A stretch of DNA of 64,000 nt from Linum tenue (taxonomy: Eukaryota; Streptophyta; Magnoliopsida; Malpighiales; Linaceae), in contig CAMGYJ010000008.1 in NCBI GenBank assembly GCA_946122785.1, forward strand, positions 8,023,475 through 8,087,474, written 5' to 3'. The position numbers and the translations under genes were made by a program. Positions 46,613-59,669 of this stretch are shown here, one piece after another. Position 1 is the stretch's first letter, and every line of letters begins with the position of its first letter. Under the pieces are notes generated by a model. That model made no database searches, was not told the DNA's origin, and saw only the letters and a program-made list of their open reading frames with translations.

Positions 46613-46718
46613 TACAAACAGCGAAGGTCGACCTAGGGTTTCCTCGGTATTCCTCCCGCAAAAATCGGAGCTCTAACTTTTAAACGGATTTCGTTCACCC
46701 CTGAAAAAGTCAAATACT

Positions 46719-47820
46719 CATTTAAATTCATCACGTTTTCCTTCACACTTATAAGAAGCTCACGCGTGCAGCAGTCGTTGTAGGAAAATATTGGGTTGGG
46801 ATTTTATAAATATATATGTCATAGCTAGTGTAGTGATCGATGAGACAAACGATGGGTTGTTGACTTGTTGCTAATTAATGAAAAACTACTATCCTCACAG
46901 ACAACCAGATTAGATTTGAATAAGAGAGTCTTAATCAGATGGATGACCGATGCCTTCAAACTTCCAATTATTTTTGGCATATACCTGCGGCTCATCGAGA
47001 CACATAATTTTCAGTCCTAACTATGAGGATGACTTTAATCGGTTACTTTGTTACTGTTTAACCATTGGTTACTAATTGTTCAATCTTCGGTTAACATTAG
47101 CTAAATTTGGCTACCGGTAACCGGACATCTACTACCCCAAAGTTATCACTTTCCTTCTACTAAATAATAACGAGTTAAATCTAAAAATTTCAGTAAAATT
47201 AATAATGGCGAAGTATATTATTCAGGAAGGGATGAGCCTTATATAATCCCAAATGGTGAAAAATTAATAATGGCGCTATAATACTTCTCCACACGAAACC
47301 AATGATTGTGAAATAATATTGGACGTTATACAGAAAAAGTCAGTGATAGAGTATTTTATACTAAAATCATGGTATAACCGTAGTTCAATACTGTTATATC
47401 GCTAAGACTGCCTACCGGTTTAATATCCACTACCTGATACTTCAGGTCCAACCGGATGGTAAGTTAAAGAGTTTCTAAAACAGTGCATTGCATGAAACAC
47501 ATTGTTTATAACCAATTGATTAATTAGTTAGTTTAAATATATAGAACACCCCACACGGTGATGATCCTTCCTGAGAAATCTGGTCTTTTGTCTGTTCCCA
47601 AGATTTGAATTTATTTTGTACCTAGTCAACAAGTTGGCGCGATGCGAGAAAAAATTGATCATATATTATAAGCATATACATCCGGCAGGTGGAGAGCTAT
47701 AAGGATTGATATATAATTCCGTTTCACTGAGACAAATCGTTAAGTAGTAACTAGCAAATAGCAATCAATCCATTCCAAGGCTTCCACAGTTCTACACTTG
47801 TCACATCTGATAAATCAATA
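46719..47820. other. Upstream region of the SDR gene; no gene seen
   Basis: AT-rich DNA with a few 'ggttactaa'/'ggtaaccgg' words (47030-47130) of transposon character. No open frame of interest. The 3' part must contain the promoter of the gene at 47821. Confidence 0.5.
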
Positions 47821-48817
47821 ATGTCTTCCGTGCTACAATCCGTTTCCAGGAGGTAAAAATATAGTCAGTCCTCATATATAATTAGTGAAAGAGCGATTCA
47901 TTGATCGTAATTAGTGTCAATGATCAATCCGCTTAATTAATTAACATTGTGTGCAGGTTAGCAGGGAAGGTGGCACTGATCACAGGCGGAGCAAGCGGGA
48001 TCGGCGCCGCCACGGTCAGGCTGTTCGCCCAGAACGGCGCCAAAGTCGTGATAGCCGACGTCCAATCCTCGCTGGGAGATTCCGTCGCTAAAGAAGCGAG
48101 CTCCAACTCCCAACACCCCGTTTCCTTCGTCCGCTGTGACGTCACCAAGGAGAGCGACGTGGAGAGCGCCGTGGACGCCGTCGTTTCGGCCCACGGGAAG
48201 CTGGACATCATGTACAGCAACGCCGGCGTCACGGGGGACAGCTCCGGGCACCGGATCCTGACGGTGGACGCGGAGGAGCTGAGGAGAGTGCTGGAGATCA
48301 ACGTGGTGGGCGGGTTTTTGTGTGCCAAGCACGCGGCCAGGGTGATGATCCCGAAAAAGAAAGGTATAAGGTCTATTATTATCGAATCTGTTTTTTTTTT
48401 TTAACAATTCGCGATCGAGTTATTGAGATTAACTGATTATTTCGACAAACAGGGACCATCCTGTTCACGGCGAGCGTGGTGACGGACACGTTTGGGCTGT
48501 TCGCTCACACGTACACGGCCTCGAAGCACGCGCAGGTGGGGCTGGTGAAGAACCTGTGCGTGGAGCTGGGGCAGTACGGGATTCGGGTCAACGCGGTTTC
48601 CCCCGCCGCCGTCCCGACTCCGATGGCAATGAAGGCGCTCGGGTTGGACCGGAAGGGGGTTCAGGAGTTCTATGCTCAGAAGTCGGCGTTGAAAGGACCG
48701 CTGCTGGACGAGGATGACATCGCCGAGGCGGCTCTCTACCTCGCCAGCGATGAGTCGCAGTTTGTGAGTGGGTTGAACCTCGTCGTCGACGGTGGCTACA
48801 ATTTGAGGAGCGCCTAG
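47821..48817 (+). CDS. Short-chain dehydrogenase/reductase, secoisolariciresinol-dehydrogenase-like (SDR110C type)
   Basis: Three exons: 47821-47852, 47957-48363 and 48453-48817, giving 267 aa. The classical SDR pattern is intact: cofactor motif ALITGGASGIG, acidic adenine-ribose site VVIADVQ (predicts NAD(H)), MYSNAGV, the catalytic Ser in FTASVV, Tyr and Lys in YTASKHA, and the C-terminal VSGLNLVVDGGY. Relatives oxidise alcohols in lignan, terpenoid and abscisic acid pathways (secoisolariciresinol dehydrogenase, ABA2, momilactone A synthase), so the substrate cannot be read from sequence. Exons are GC-rich relative to flanks. The tiny first exon (MSSVLQSVSRR) is chosen because it splices in frame and gives the usual short N-terminus. 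The P450 2 kb away points to specialised metabolism. Confidence 0.9.
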
Positions 48818-50780
48818 CTAGTAATTAATTAGCAGCTGCCTGGAACTTGCTCCCAATTAATTCTGCATCACTTTCTTTTTATCCTATGAAATCAAATTTG
48901 TAGCACCAGTGTACCATTAATAAATATCGTCACTATTATCGATAAAAAAATTCCCAGTGGCTTATGAGTTATGAAAGTTGCAAGGATTAAATAGATGCAT
49001 TAATTGTGGTATATATATAAATGGATTTTGTGCACAGTAAAATACAGTGATTTTTAGGATGAAATGGGATGTGCATTTCTAATTCCACTACAAAAACTCA
49101 TCAAAGCCAGAAGGTCACAAAAGAGCTAGTTTTGACCAAACCTCATCCCTTATCACTTGATCGAACTCGAAACCGCAAATCGGTCAACCGAATGCAAAAG
49201 AGAACTGCATCCTTGAATTTAGAAACTTGTCTCAAATCAACATTACCACGTACAGGAAATATATAAACGGTTAGCTCCTATAGTTTGAAGATGCCTGCAT
49301 TAATCTATAGGAAACAAGCTAAGCAAATCATGTTGAGAAGAAGTAAAACTGCAAACAAGAAATGAAGAACATGCTACCAGATAAAGATTCCCTAGCTAGC
49401 CAGTATAGTATTGCCGCTGATGAACCAGAGCATGGTCTATTCTTTCATCATCCCAATTAGTATTCATACACAGATCACAACATGCATCGATCTGATGAAG
49501 ATGGTAGCGTAGTAATTAATACTAATTGAGATGATGAAATGATTGACCATTACTGATGGATGTAACTTCTACTTCCTCTCCCATTGCTTCTCTATCCATC
49601 TTGGTTGGGTGAGAGATAAGCGGTAAGGTTCTGAAGTTTAGATTTGTGGCTACTTGTCGGTGGATTATTTCGCACCTATATATAGCCCAGAACTTGATTT
49701 TATTATTATCATATTATGGTCAGGCGATTTTATAATAAAGTATAAGTTAAGTTTGCAAAAAGAAAATAAAAAGAAAATATTAATTTTTTGAGTAAGGGTG
49801 ATATAGGTTTTAACATTTCTGTGATTTAATGCACTACTTAAATGATTAAGGGCATATGGTATTACCATTAGACCATATCCTTGTTTGTGAAAATATTAAT
49901 ACAAAGTATTGTAAAATTCATATATAAATATTTATGCACTATTCAATTAGTCAATAGTAACATATTTCAAAATAAATTTGTCAGAATAATGGTATATCTA
50001 GCCAACTTCATAAATGGTAACAATACATGTAAGTTTTACATAATTCATGTACAGGTTCATATTTCTATCTTCTTGTTCATAATTAGAATGAAATGTTATA
50101 AATTATAATAATTTTTTTTAGAATCACACTGCTTATAATCATTTTAAAACGAATTAGATTGTCAAAATAATGTGCTGTTTTTTAGAAACAAATAATATAT
50201 ATGCACATGATCATCAACCATACTTCTATACATTTATATAAATAGCACTTTGCTATTTAATTAGTAATTAAGAGCTGCCCAACAACCCATCTGTCTCCCC
50301 ACTAGCTATTATTATAGATATGGGTAATAATCCCTAGCTTTGGAATTGTCAAGACGATTGTCAGTATTATCAGATCGGGTACCGAAATATGCCGAATAAA
50401 AAAGCTCATCTATATATAAATTGTTTATTTTAGTGGTTACTAATTCCATCTAAAATTACTTTGTCATGAACTAGTTAGATTAAAGATGCCGAATACAAAA
50501 GCACGCTTATAAACCACTGTAGCATATAGATTAAGTATATTATATTAGATAACCCATTACTTCCTCTCCCTTACTATTCCATCCTCCAGCTATATTAATA
50601 GTTCAAGAGAGGAGCAGATTCCATTCAATTAAGAAATCAATTCATATAGATCTTCACTTATTCATATGGGGAAAAGAAAAACAAAAGACAAGACAGAAAA
50701 TTAAGTAGACGCATGGAGAAGGCAAAGGTAAGTTAATCAAGGCGGAATATCATAATCGGTAGGCTAATTCGTGATAGCTA
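48818..50780. other. Intergenic between convergent SDR and P450 genes
   Basis: AT-rich. Short frames at 49069-49266, 49665-49868 and 49881-50108 show no recognisable similarity. No RNA gene or repeat with clear borders was found. Confidence 0.5.
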
Positions 50781-52833
50781 CTAATTATTCTGGGTGGTGT
50801 GGTATGGAACGGGAATGAGGAGCAGGTCGTTTTTCCTGGTCACCTCCACGCCAAATTTCTCGGACATGTCGAAGTCCTGGTGGGTAATCCCGTCAGGAAG
50901 CTCCCAGTCGAAGTGATAAAGCAAATTCGCGAGGACGATATTGATGATGGAGATCCCATAGTGTATTCCCGGACACGCTCTTCGGCCAGCTCCAAACGGG
51001 ATGAGCTGGAAATCCATCCCCTTGAAGTCCACGGAGCTATCGAGGAACCTTTCTGGGCGGAAAGTTTCGGGCTCGGTCCAGTGTTGGGGATCTCGACCGA
51101 TGGCCCATGCGTTGATGATGACCTTGGTGGTAGCCGGTATCTGATACCCATCGATCACGACCGTTTCTCGACTCTCCCTTGGAACTAGTAGAGGACCGGG
51201 AGGATGCAGCCTGAAAGTTTCTTTCACAACTAGCTGTAGATAAGGCAGTTGATCCATCCACGCTTGATCATTTGCAGCTCCTAATTTTTCTTTAGCATTA
51301 AACACTTGCCGCACCTCTTCTTGTGCTTTCTTCATAACCCATGGGTTCTTCATTAGCTCCGACATTGCCCATTCCACTGCCACGGTCCACGTGTCAGTCC
51401 CACCGAGGAATATTTGCTGCATAAGGTAATGAATCTCATAAGCGTTACTGTTTGTAAATGGTTCTCAAAATGAATTGTATGTGACAAAAGTGCACGTGCA
51501 GTATATCGGACTTACGAGGATGAGAGCTTTGATCTCCTCGTTGGTGAAAGGGATTCCGAGGTCGTTGTTCTCTTTGATACTCAGGAGAACGTCCACAACA
51601 TCCTCACCGTCGCCGTCTTTCTTGGAATTCGTAGCTGATGATGATGTGGACCTTCGTGCCACGTGGTCGCTGATTATGGCTTCGAGGATGACGTCGACGG
51701 CTGCGTGGACCTTCCTGAGGCTGGAATGGGCCCCCGTGAGCAGGCCCACGAGCTTACTGGAAGGGAAGAGGTCCACCAGGCTGAAGCCTCCCAGCGTCTC
51801 CATAATTTGGTCTATCAAGGGCAACAGCAGCTCCACTTGGTGGTCGTCTTTCCGCGCCTTCCCGAAGGCCACGCAAGATGTGACCGTTGTCCCCAGCGAG
51901 ACGAACATCCGACTCATGTTCACCGGCGCCGCCGTGCCGCCTGCTGAGATTGATTCGACTAGCTTCTTCACTTCTCGCTCCATGATAGGCCGAAACAGCT
52001 TCACGCGCCTGGGTGTACGTAGAGTTTGTGCATGCATGGGAACAATTAAGTTAGTTGATGTCACGACTGTTTCTACGGATCTAGAAATCATAGGATCGGC
52101 ATAGTAAGAAAATGAAAGCATTAAACGAACAAGACACGCAGATTTAGATACGGACAGGAGAGAGACAGTTTCACTATATTTTAAGAAGATACGGATTACA
52201 GAGAAATATCATAAATATTTATAGTACTTTCAATGGTAATCAGATAGTCTGATTCAAGTCATACCAACAAACGGTCTATCATATATTATATGATCTATCT
52301 TTTAACAACAACAAACCAAATCCAATAACGTACCTGGCACCCAGCAACTCCATGGAAACAACCTTCCTCATCTTCCTCCAGTAGTCGCCGTGAGGGGCGA
52401 AGGCGATGTCCCGGCCGTCGTAAAATATGATGCTGGCGGCGAGGAGGAAGGGCCTGGTGGCGAAGTTGAGGTCGTGGGTCTGCATGAACTGCTTGGCCCA
52501 TTCCGGGGAGGAGATGACGACGGCGGAGAGTTCGCCCAGCTTGAGCTGCATGAGAGGACCATACTGCTTGGCCAGGTCCCGGAGGCGGTGATGCGTGAGC
52601 GGCGACCCAACCGCCATCTGGTGTAGGTTTCCGATCACCGGCAGCTTCCATGGGCCTGGGGGCGGCCGTGCGGACGGCGAAGACTTGGTCTTCTTTTTGA
52701 GTGAACTTTTGAGGAGGAAGGTGGTGAATATGATCACTACTAGCACTAGTGTTGTTGGGGTGGCCAAGGACCAATACTTGGGAACGAATTGCAACCACCA
52801 CCACCCAACTTCTAGTAGTTTATGATCTTCCAT
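50781..52833 (-). CDS. Cytochrome P450, CYP71 clan
   Basis: Three exons on the minus strand: 52334-52833, 51516-52008 and 50781-51416, giving 542 aa. An N-terminal membrane anchor ([15 protein letters not shown]) and basic stop-transfer precede the hinge [12 protein letters not shown]. Other hallmarks: C-helix WRKMRKV, I-helix GGTDTW, K-helix [12 protein letters not shown]-type FRPERF, and heme loop [14 protein letters not shown] with the Cys ligand. These endoplasmic-reticulum monooxygenases use O2 and NADPH via a reductase. Overall shape suggests the CYP71D/CYP71BE/CYP726 area, often terpenoid oxidases, but subfamily and substrate are not resolved. The residue after the conserved I-helix Thr is Trp, where Ser or Thr is usual. 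It converges on the SDR gene. Confidence 0.93.
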
Positions 52834-53125
52834 TATAGTTACTTGGCTACTTGCAATCTCGATTGATTCTAGCTAGCAAGTGATGACTGATGATGGGATA
52901 GAGATCTGGCCTAGCTAGCTCGGCGCATCATTTATTTATACCACTCGCCTCCTTTCCTCATTTGTTTATATGTATCTTCATATATAGTGTTTAATACATT
53001 ATATAATCTACATGTGGCTGTAGCCTAACAATATATGGAGCTGGAACTCGTTGACCAATTATACATCAATTATGTTGCTAGCCCACATGCTGCCGCCGCC
53101 TCCTTTTGACTGATCACAATCATGC

Positions 53126-53156
<31 letters not shown>

Positions 53157-53984
53157 TTCCTTATTTTAAATGATATGATGTTACTTGTTGATGTCAATAT
53201 GTATATTTGAGGATGTTCCGTTAATTTCTCATTTGTACGAGTATAAAGTATTCGAGTTAGGCTATATATAGTTTGCATCGTATAAAGCTAAGGCGGGGTT
53301 AACAAAACACAAACTAATAAGATTATTGATTGAGAGCTATCGTAATTTATGTCGAATGAGGAAGTCACATCAATTTTGTATCTGTTATGTTTATGCGTAA
53401 TCCGGACATAAGATGAGATGTAATTACAAAATAAAAAAATATCTTGTGCAATATAACATACAAATAATATTAGCATACTTGGAATAAATATGAATTATGT
53501 TGTTCTCGTATTATATAGCTTAAATAAGTTCGAAATGATCACATGTCATAACTCAGTTGGGATCAGAAATGCCCCCAATTTTTTTATTGCATTTTCGTCA
53601 AGATGAGTGGGCTGAACATAGAGCAGCACCACATGCAACTGACTATTTAGGGAATCAATCTTTTAGTTTGGTTTAATTACTCGGGAGTGTGAAACGGAAC
53701 ACCAAAAAAAAAAAAAAAAAAACTAATGAAATAAGTGAAGGAGGGAGGTTTGATTTGGAAAATGTGGCGTCGTAGGATAAAATAATCATGAGATGCATTT
53801 GCTTTCATGTTTGTGATGTGGCGTTGGATCCCTTACTTAAGTCAGTAATTGATAGGTTGCGTTTTGCAAACTCACACCATGAAACTTGAAAGTCACAACG
53901 TGACTTTTGATTTCCAATTCGCTGGGTTTTTTTAATTTCAAACACTCGAGGGACTATATTTAGATGGTGAAAGCGATTTGGTTC
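52834..53984. other. P450 upstream region; no further gene seen
   Basis: The P450 promoter lies at the left of this stretch. A (TA)n microsatellite is at about 53126-53152 and an A run at about 53704-53720. Otherwise AT-rich and featureless. Confidence 0.5.
53126..53152. repeat. (TA)n microsatellite
   Basis: About thirteen uninterrupted AT/TA dinucleotides, roughly 300 bp upstream of the P450 start codon. Confidence 0.85.
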
Positions 53985-54937
53985 ATTCACTACAAAATTA
54001 ACGAATATAAGGGACAGATATAGGAGACAAAGAATGTGTTTCATCCCTAAACATACTATTTTAAGTAATTTTGGAGACACATTAATAAAAGTGTCTCCAT
54101 AAATCAATGAATAAATATTTAATTAATATGGGAGTTTATTAAGTTTGTTCCCAAAAGATTTGGACGCGGGATTCCTTGGTGGAAAATTGGAATAGAAGTT
54201 TGGCGGTGGTAGGAGGCCGGAACAGTTTGGTGTCTTAGTTTCCGCTCATCTTCGATAAAAAAGAAATCCCTTTCAATTTTTTGTCATTCCCTTTTAAAAC
54301 TTGATTATCCAATTATAAAAAGGAATTGATAAGAATTCTTGCTCTATTATATTTACCCTTTCCTTTTGGAAAAACAATTCCTTTTTCTGTTAAGCTTTTA
54401 TTAAATTGTATCTACCGTTCCCATAGGCCATAGTTATTATATATCCTTTTTTGTTTAGGTTTTGTTTTCCTTTTTATTATTAGACTAAGAGTAGTAGTCT
54501 CTGTAATTGGCTATAAAACTAACTCAATTATATGGTTTTGGAACAAGAAGTACAGGAGACAGTAAGAAGAAAAGGAGAGACACGACATCAAGTCTATGTT
54601 GCTCTCATAAGCGGCCGAGACGAAAAGCTCTTATCTTGGCGTATGCGTATGAATTATTGAGGTCAAGAATTTTCCAGCAGTCTTGGTAGTTGTATCAAGC
54701 CATAATCTTTGCCTTGGTGGTTGTATAAAACATTATCTTTTCCGTCTCCGGTAATTTTTAAGGTTACGTATAGATTTTAAATTAATTTGATCTCTTTTCT
54801 TTATAAGGTTAGAGATACTTTATTATGTATTGGTACGACTATTTGCTAACTACTTCTTTTATGCCTTTTATGTTTGGTATCTTTTTTTTTCCTGCACGTG
54901 AACATATATTTATACTTTTGGTTATAATTTGCAGATC

Positions 54938-57900
54938 ATGATTCCGAATAAAGATTGGATGGGTATAACAAATAGGAGAGCGCCTGAATTCATCGACGGC
55001 GTCAATAAATTTATTGAGTTCGCATTTTCTCACTCTGCCAATCAACAAGTCATTCGTTGTCCCTGCACAAAGTGTGGAAACGTCGCATATAAGAATCGTT
55101 CAGAAGTGAAGTTTCATCTGCTCAAAAATGGAATCTTAAGCCATTACACAACTTGGTATTCCCATGGGGAAGTTGCAAGTAATAATACGAGGGCACCCAC
55201 AAGTGGAGAAGTTAATGAAGATCCTATTTCTGGTGATACACTTGACGATATGGATGAACTGATACGTGACGTGTGTGGCATGGGAAGTGACGAAGAAGAT
55301 TTTGGAGTCGGAGAAGAAGAGCCTAATAAAGACGCTGCTACCTTCTATCGCTTGCTCAAAGAGGCTAATGAGAAAATGCACTCAAATTGCAAGCACACTA
55401 AACTAGCCACGATTGTGAAATTGCTCCATCTCAAAAGTCTTCACAAGTGGACTAATAAGTCATTTGACGACTTACTTAGCATTATGAGGGAACTGATTCC
55501 GAATGGCAAGGATATGTTGCCTGAATCTTTCAGTAGTGCGAAAAAGTACATTGCTGATTTGGGTCTTGGTTATGAGAAGTATGACGTTTGTGAGAACAAT
55601 TGCACGTTATATTGGGGACCTCATAAAGATGCAACATCTTGTCCAGTATGCGAATTGCCTCGATATGCTTCTTTCGATAGGCATGGGAAGGGAAAACCAC
55701 ACAAGGTGTTGCGATATTTTCCCTTGACACCGAGACTGCAGAGGTTATATACGTCAAGTAAAACGGCTTCCCAAATGAGATGGCATAAAGAAGGGCGAAC
55801 TGATGATGGAATAATGCGACATCCTGCTGATACTCCTGCTTGGAAGTCATTTGATGAGAAATATCCATCTTTTGCAAGTGACCCTCGAAATGTTAGACTT
55901 GGTGTAGCAACAGATGGGTTCCAACCTTTTGGCAACATGAGCTCCCAACATAGTATTTGGCCAGTGGTGCTTGTCCCATACAACTTGCCCCCCTGGTTGT
56001 GCATGAAACAACCATATTTTATCATGTCAATGATTATACCCGGCCCTAGTAGCCCCGGTATGGGCATTGACATATTTTTGCAACCCTTGATCAAGGAATT
56101 GAAGGAATTATGGGTGGATGGAGTGAACACATATGATGCCCATTCGAAAAGGAACTTTCAGTTACGTGCTTCTGTTTTATGGACTATTAGCGACTTCCCG
56201 GCATATGCTGATTTGTCAGGATGGACCACTAAAGGTTATAAGGCTTGTCCGTCGTGTCATAAGGACACTTGTGCCCAACACTTAGGAAATTCGAGTAAGA
56301 TGTGCTACATGGGTCATAGGCGGTGGTTGTCGCCTAATCACAAATGGAGAAAGAATGCTACAGGATTCAATGGAGAAAGGGAAAAAAGAAAGGCACCAAA
56401 TCCATTGTCAGGTGATGAAGTGTTATTGAAATGTCAGACTTTCAAGCAACTACCTTTCAGAAAGGATACGAAGGTAAACTATGATGCTACTAACAGTTAT
56501 GAAAACTTGAGGAAAAAGAGCATATTTTTTGAGCTACCCTATTGGAAGACCCTTCTTATCCGCCACAATCTTGATGTCATGCATATTGAGAAAAATGTAT
56601 GCGATAATGTGCTCGGTACCATAATGGACATCAAGGGGAAGACAAAAGATTCGTACAAAAGTAGGTTGGACTTGGTACAAATGGGGATTCGGAAAGAACT
56701 ACATCCGAAGGTTGTTGAGGGTAAAACTCAAGTTCCAGTTGCACTTTACACCCTATCGAAGGTGGAGAAGGAATCATTGTGCAAAATGTTGACAAATATG
56801 AAAACTCCGGATGGATTTTTATCAAAAATTTCTCGATGTGTCAACATGAAGGAGAGAAAAATCTCTGGCATGAAGAGCCACGATTGCCATGTGTTCATGC
56901 AACAACTGCTTCCCTTAGCAATTAGACGGCTTTTACCAAAGGAAGTATGTGAGCCATTGATTGAATTAAGTGCTTTCTTTCGAGACTTGTGCTGCAAAAG
57001 TCTTAGTGATGATGATCTCGACCGTCTTCAACGTCAAATTGTGATGACCTTATGCAAACTAGAGATGATATTCCCTCCTTCATTCTTTGACATCATGGTT
57101 CATTTGTGTGTTCACTTGCCTATGGAGGCTAGGATTGCCGGGCCAGTGCAAACAAGGTGGATGTACCCAGTGGAAAGATTTTTGCGAACCCTTAAGTCTT
57201 ATGTTCGTAATAAAGCTCATCCAGAGGCTTCCATAGCAGAAGCATACAGAATTGATGAGTGCTTGACTTTTTGTTCTAGGTATCTTGATGGTGTTGATAC
57301 CAAGTTTAATAAGCCCCCAAGAAATAACGATGACAAAGGAAGTCCATGTAGAAATGGGGAAATCGATATATTCGATGAAGTTGGTCGTCCATTTGGGAAA
57401 GGTGCCCCCACAATATTCAACGGTGATTGGAGAAGGAAGGCTCACATATACGTCCTAAACAACTGCAAAGAAGTATTTCCTTTCATCCAGTAAGTGCTCT
57501 GAAATTGAAAGTTGTTTTCTCGTTTGGTATGAGTGTCCTTATATGGTTACTAACCCAATCTAATTTTACAGGGAATTCAAAAATGGTTTGCCTCCAATGC
57601 GAGACTCTGATTTGATAAAGATCTATAATTCTGACTTCCCCAAATGGTTCCAACGTCGTGTAAGTATAATATCAAAATTTTAGTCGATGAAATTTTAAAA
57701 CTATAATCTAATTTCAATTTGATTCATTTAACTTGTAGGCGAGGCAAATGGAAGGGTCTGTTCCTCAAGATTTAGTCCATTTAGCCGATGGACCTATCAG
57801 TCATTATACACCATACACGGGCTATATTGTTAACGGCTTTAGATTTCACAATCTAAGTAGACAAGAGTCTCGAAAAAGCCAGAATAGTGGGGTGCTTTGC

Positions 57901-58485
57901 AGAGGTGATGATTCATCTACCGAGAAGGAGTATTATGGAATTCTTGAGGAGGTGTGGGAGTTGCAGTACATCGGGAGAAAGAAGGTATACTTATTTAAGT
58001 GTGAATGGTTTGATGTAACTCATAGAAGTGGGTACAATATAGATGAGTACTCAATCACGAGTGTTCGAGCCAGTCGTCGCCTGAAAACAGAAGAACCATT
58101 TATATTGGCAAGTCAAGCAGAACAAGTTTTCTATATTGAAGATCCCCGAGACCCTAATTGGCTAGTGGTGATGAAGGTACGACCTCGCGACTTGTTCGAC
58201 ATGCCCGTGGTGGTCGATGCAGAAGTAGAAGTTGATGACTATGACGATGATGATGCATTTCAAGAAGAAGAACGAAATGAAGAGGGACGTGCAACAAGAC
58301 AATTGGATTATGATGATGAATTTGGACTACAAAGATCAGATGTACCCCCAGAAGAAATTCCTATTGAAATGACACAACGAAGTGAAAATGTTGGAAATGT
58401 TGATCGTGAGGAAGAGGAAGAGAATTATCAACTAGTGTGTGAAGACGAAGATAATATTGACGATGATGAGGATATCGATGATTAA
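54938..58485 (+). CDS. CACTA transposase, TNP2/TNPD type
   Basis: Three exons: 54938-57489, 57572-57659 and 57739-58485, giving 1,128 aa. The true start is the ATG at 54938 (MIPNKDWMGITNRRAPEFID); the in-frame TTG upstream is not needed. Domains in order: a Transpos_assoc zinc-type N-terminus (FIEFAF, RCPCTKCGN, HLLKNGI), the large TNP2 (Transposase_21) core (GLGYEKYDVCENNCTLYW, FNMSSQHSIWPVV-like stretch, PCLHNLDVMHIEKNVCDNV-type motif as RHNLDVMHIEKNVCDNV), a DUF4218 region (MVHLCVHLPMEARIAGPVQT) and a DUF4216 region, then a very acidic C-terminus (EDEDNIDDDEDIDD). It cuts at the CACTA ends. No frameshift or stop was found. Confidence 0.93.
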
Positions 58486-59669
58486 GTTTTTTATTTTTAT
58501 AATAGGAGATGTTCTAATTTGTGTGTTTTTTTTTACCATGTATAGGATATTCATGTAATTTACGTTATTAGTTTATTTTTATTAAATTGTCGATTGCCAT
58601 TTCTTTTTCATTTGATGTTATCGTACCGTTTATATTTTAGAATATTAACATAGTATTATATGCACTATTAGTTTTAATCATTTATTTTATTTGTTGGCGC
58701 CTATTATTTTCTTAGGCGGCAAATTTATAATTGTTTCAATCAATGTATGTTTTATATATTAAAATCGAAAAAGAGCTCGGCGCAATTTGGATTTATCTTC
58801 CTCTTTTCTTATTTTTATGAAAATCTTCCTTGTTTTTTATTTTTCCGAGTGTAGAGTCAGCCACCGAACAAGGAAACTTTCGCCAAAATCAAATTTTGGG
58901 TTGGCGGCAAAAGAAATAAAAGGGTTTTAGGTTTGGCGGGCAAATCAGAGTTCTAGTTCTAGACAATGGAAATAAAAGGGATTTAATTTGGGGGCAAGAC
59001 GCAGAACGCCTCTTCTCTTTTCTTGTTTTCGGAGGAAGAGTTCAGCTTATGCGATTCGACGGCGAGGGCGAGGCATTGATTTTCTTCGAGGGCAAGACGC
59101 AGGTACTAAATCTACTTCTTTTAGCATTGAAAACTGATTTGGCGTGGATGCGTTGCTTCGATGATTTTACCTGGTGTTGTGTTTGAATATATGATTCCTT
59201 CAAACCTCTGTCCTCTACTGTTATTTAATCCCTTCACTTTTCCGGAAAAGAAAACCTCTGTATTTGGCAGTATGGTCCATGACACTGAAAAGGGGGAAAC
59301 GATTACAAATCCAATTGTAAATCTCTCTTACCTCCCGACGCATAGGGTTAGAAAGGGAGAAACAAATCGAAATCCATAATAGCCAAATTTCTTGCTTTGC
59401 TCTGCGTTTCTGTCCTATTATGTAGCTAAATCTTGTATAACGTAGCCAAATCATCCCTTTTCATCTTTTATTATATATTAATAATCAATCAAATAGCTAC
59501 TTGATGCCCTGCTCCATAATTGTCCCACGGCTATATGGTTTTCCTTTATGCCTTTTGGCTTTTGGGTGAAATACAGAGAAGGAATGGAGGGGGAAGTTGT
59601 TAACTAATAAAGAGGAAACTTTGCTCATGCCCCAACGGTAGTCATGACACTTAATTTTCTTCTATAGGG

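Larger units (their letters stand above)
40903..46701 (-). mobile_element. Full-length L1-type LINE (5.8 kb) with both ORFs open
   Basis: Minus-oriented. The poly(A) tail appears as a T run at 40902-40914. The 17-bp target duplication TGAAAAAGTCAAATACT is perfect (40886-40902 and 46702-46718). On the minus strand a leader of about 89 nt precedes ORF1 (45044-46612), which overlaps ORF2 (40938-45047) by 4 nt (ATGA). Neither ORF has a stop or frameshift. Perfect duplication, tail and open frames suggest a young insertion and a possibly active element. Confidence 0.95.

Noticed and set aside
54929..54937. Earlier TTG start for the CACTA transposase
   Set aside because: It includes intron-like 'tttgcag'; the ATG at 54938 gives a normal N-terminus.
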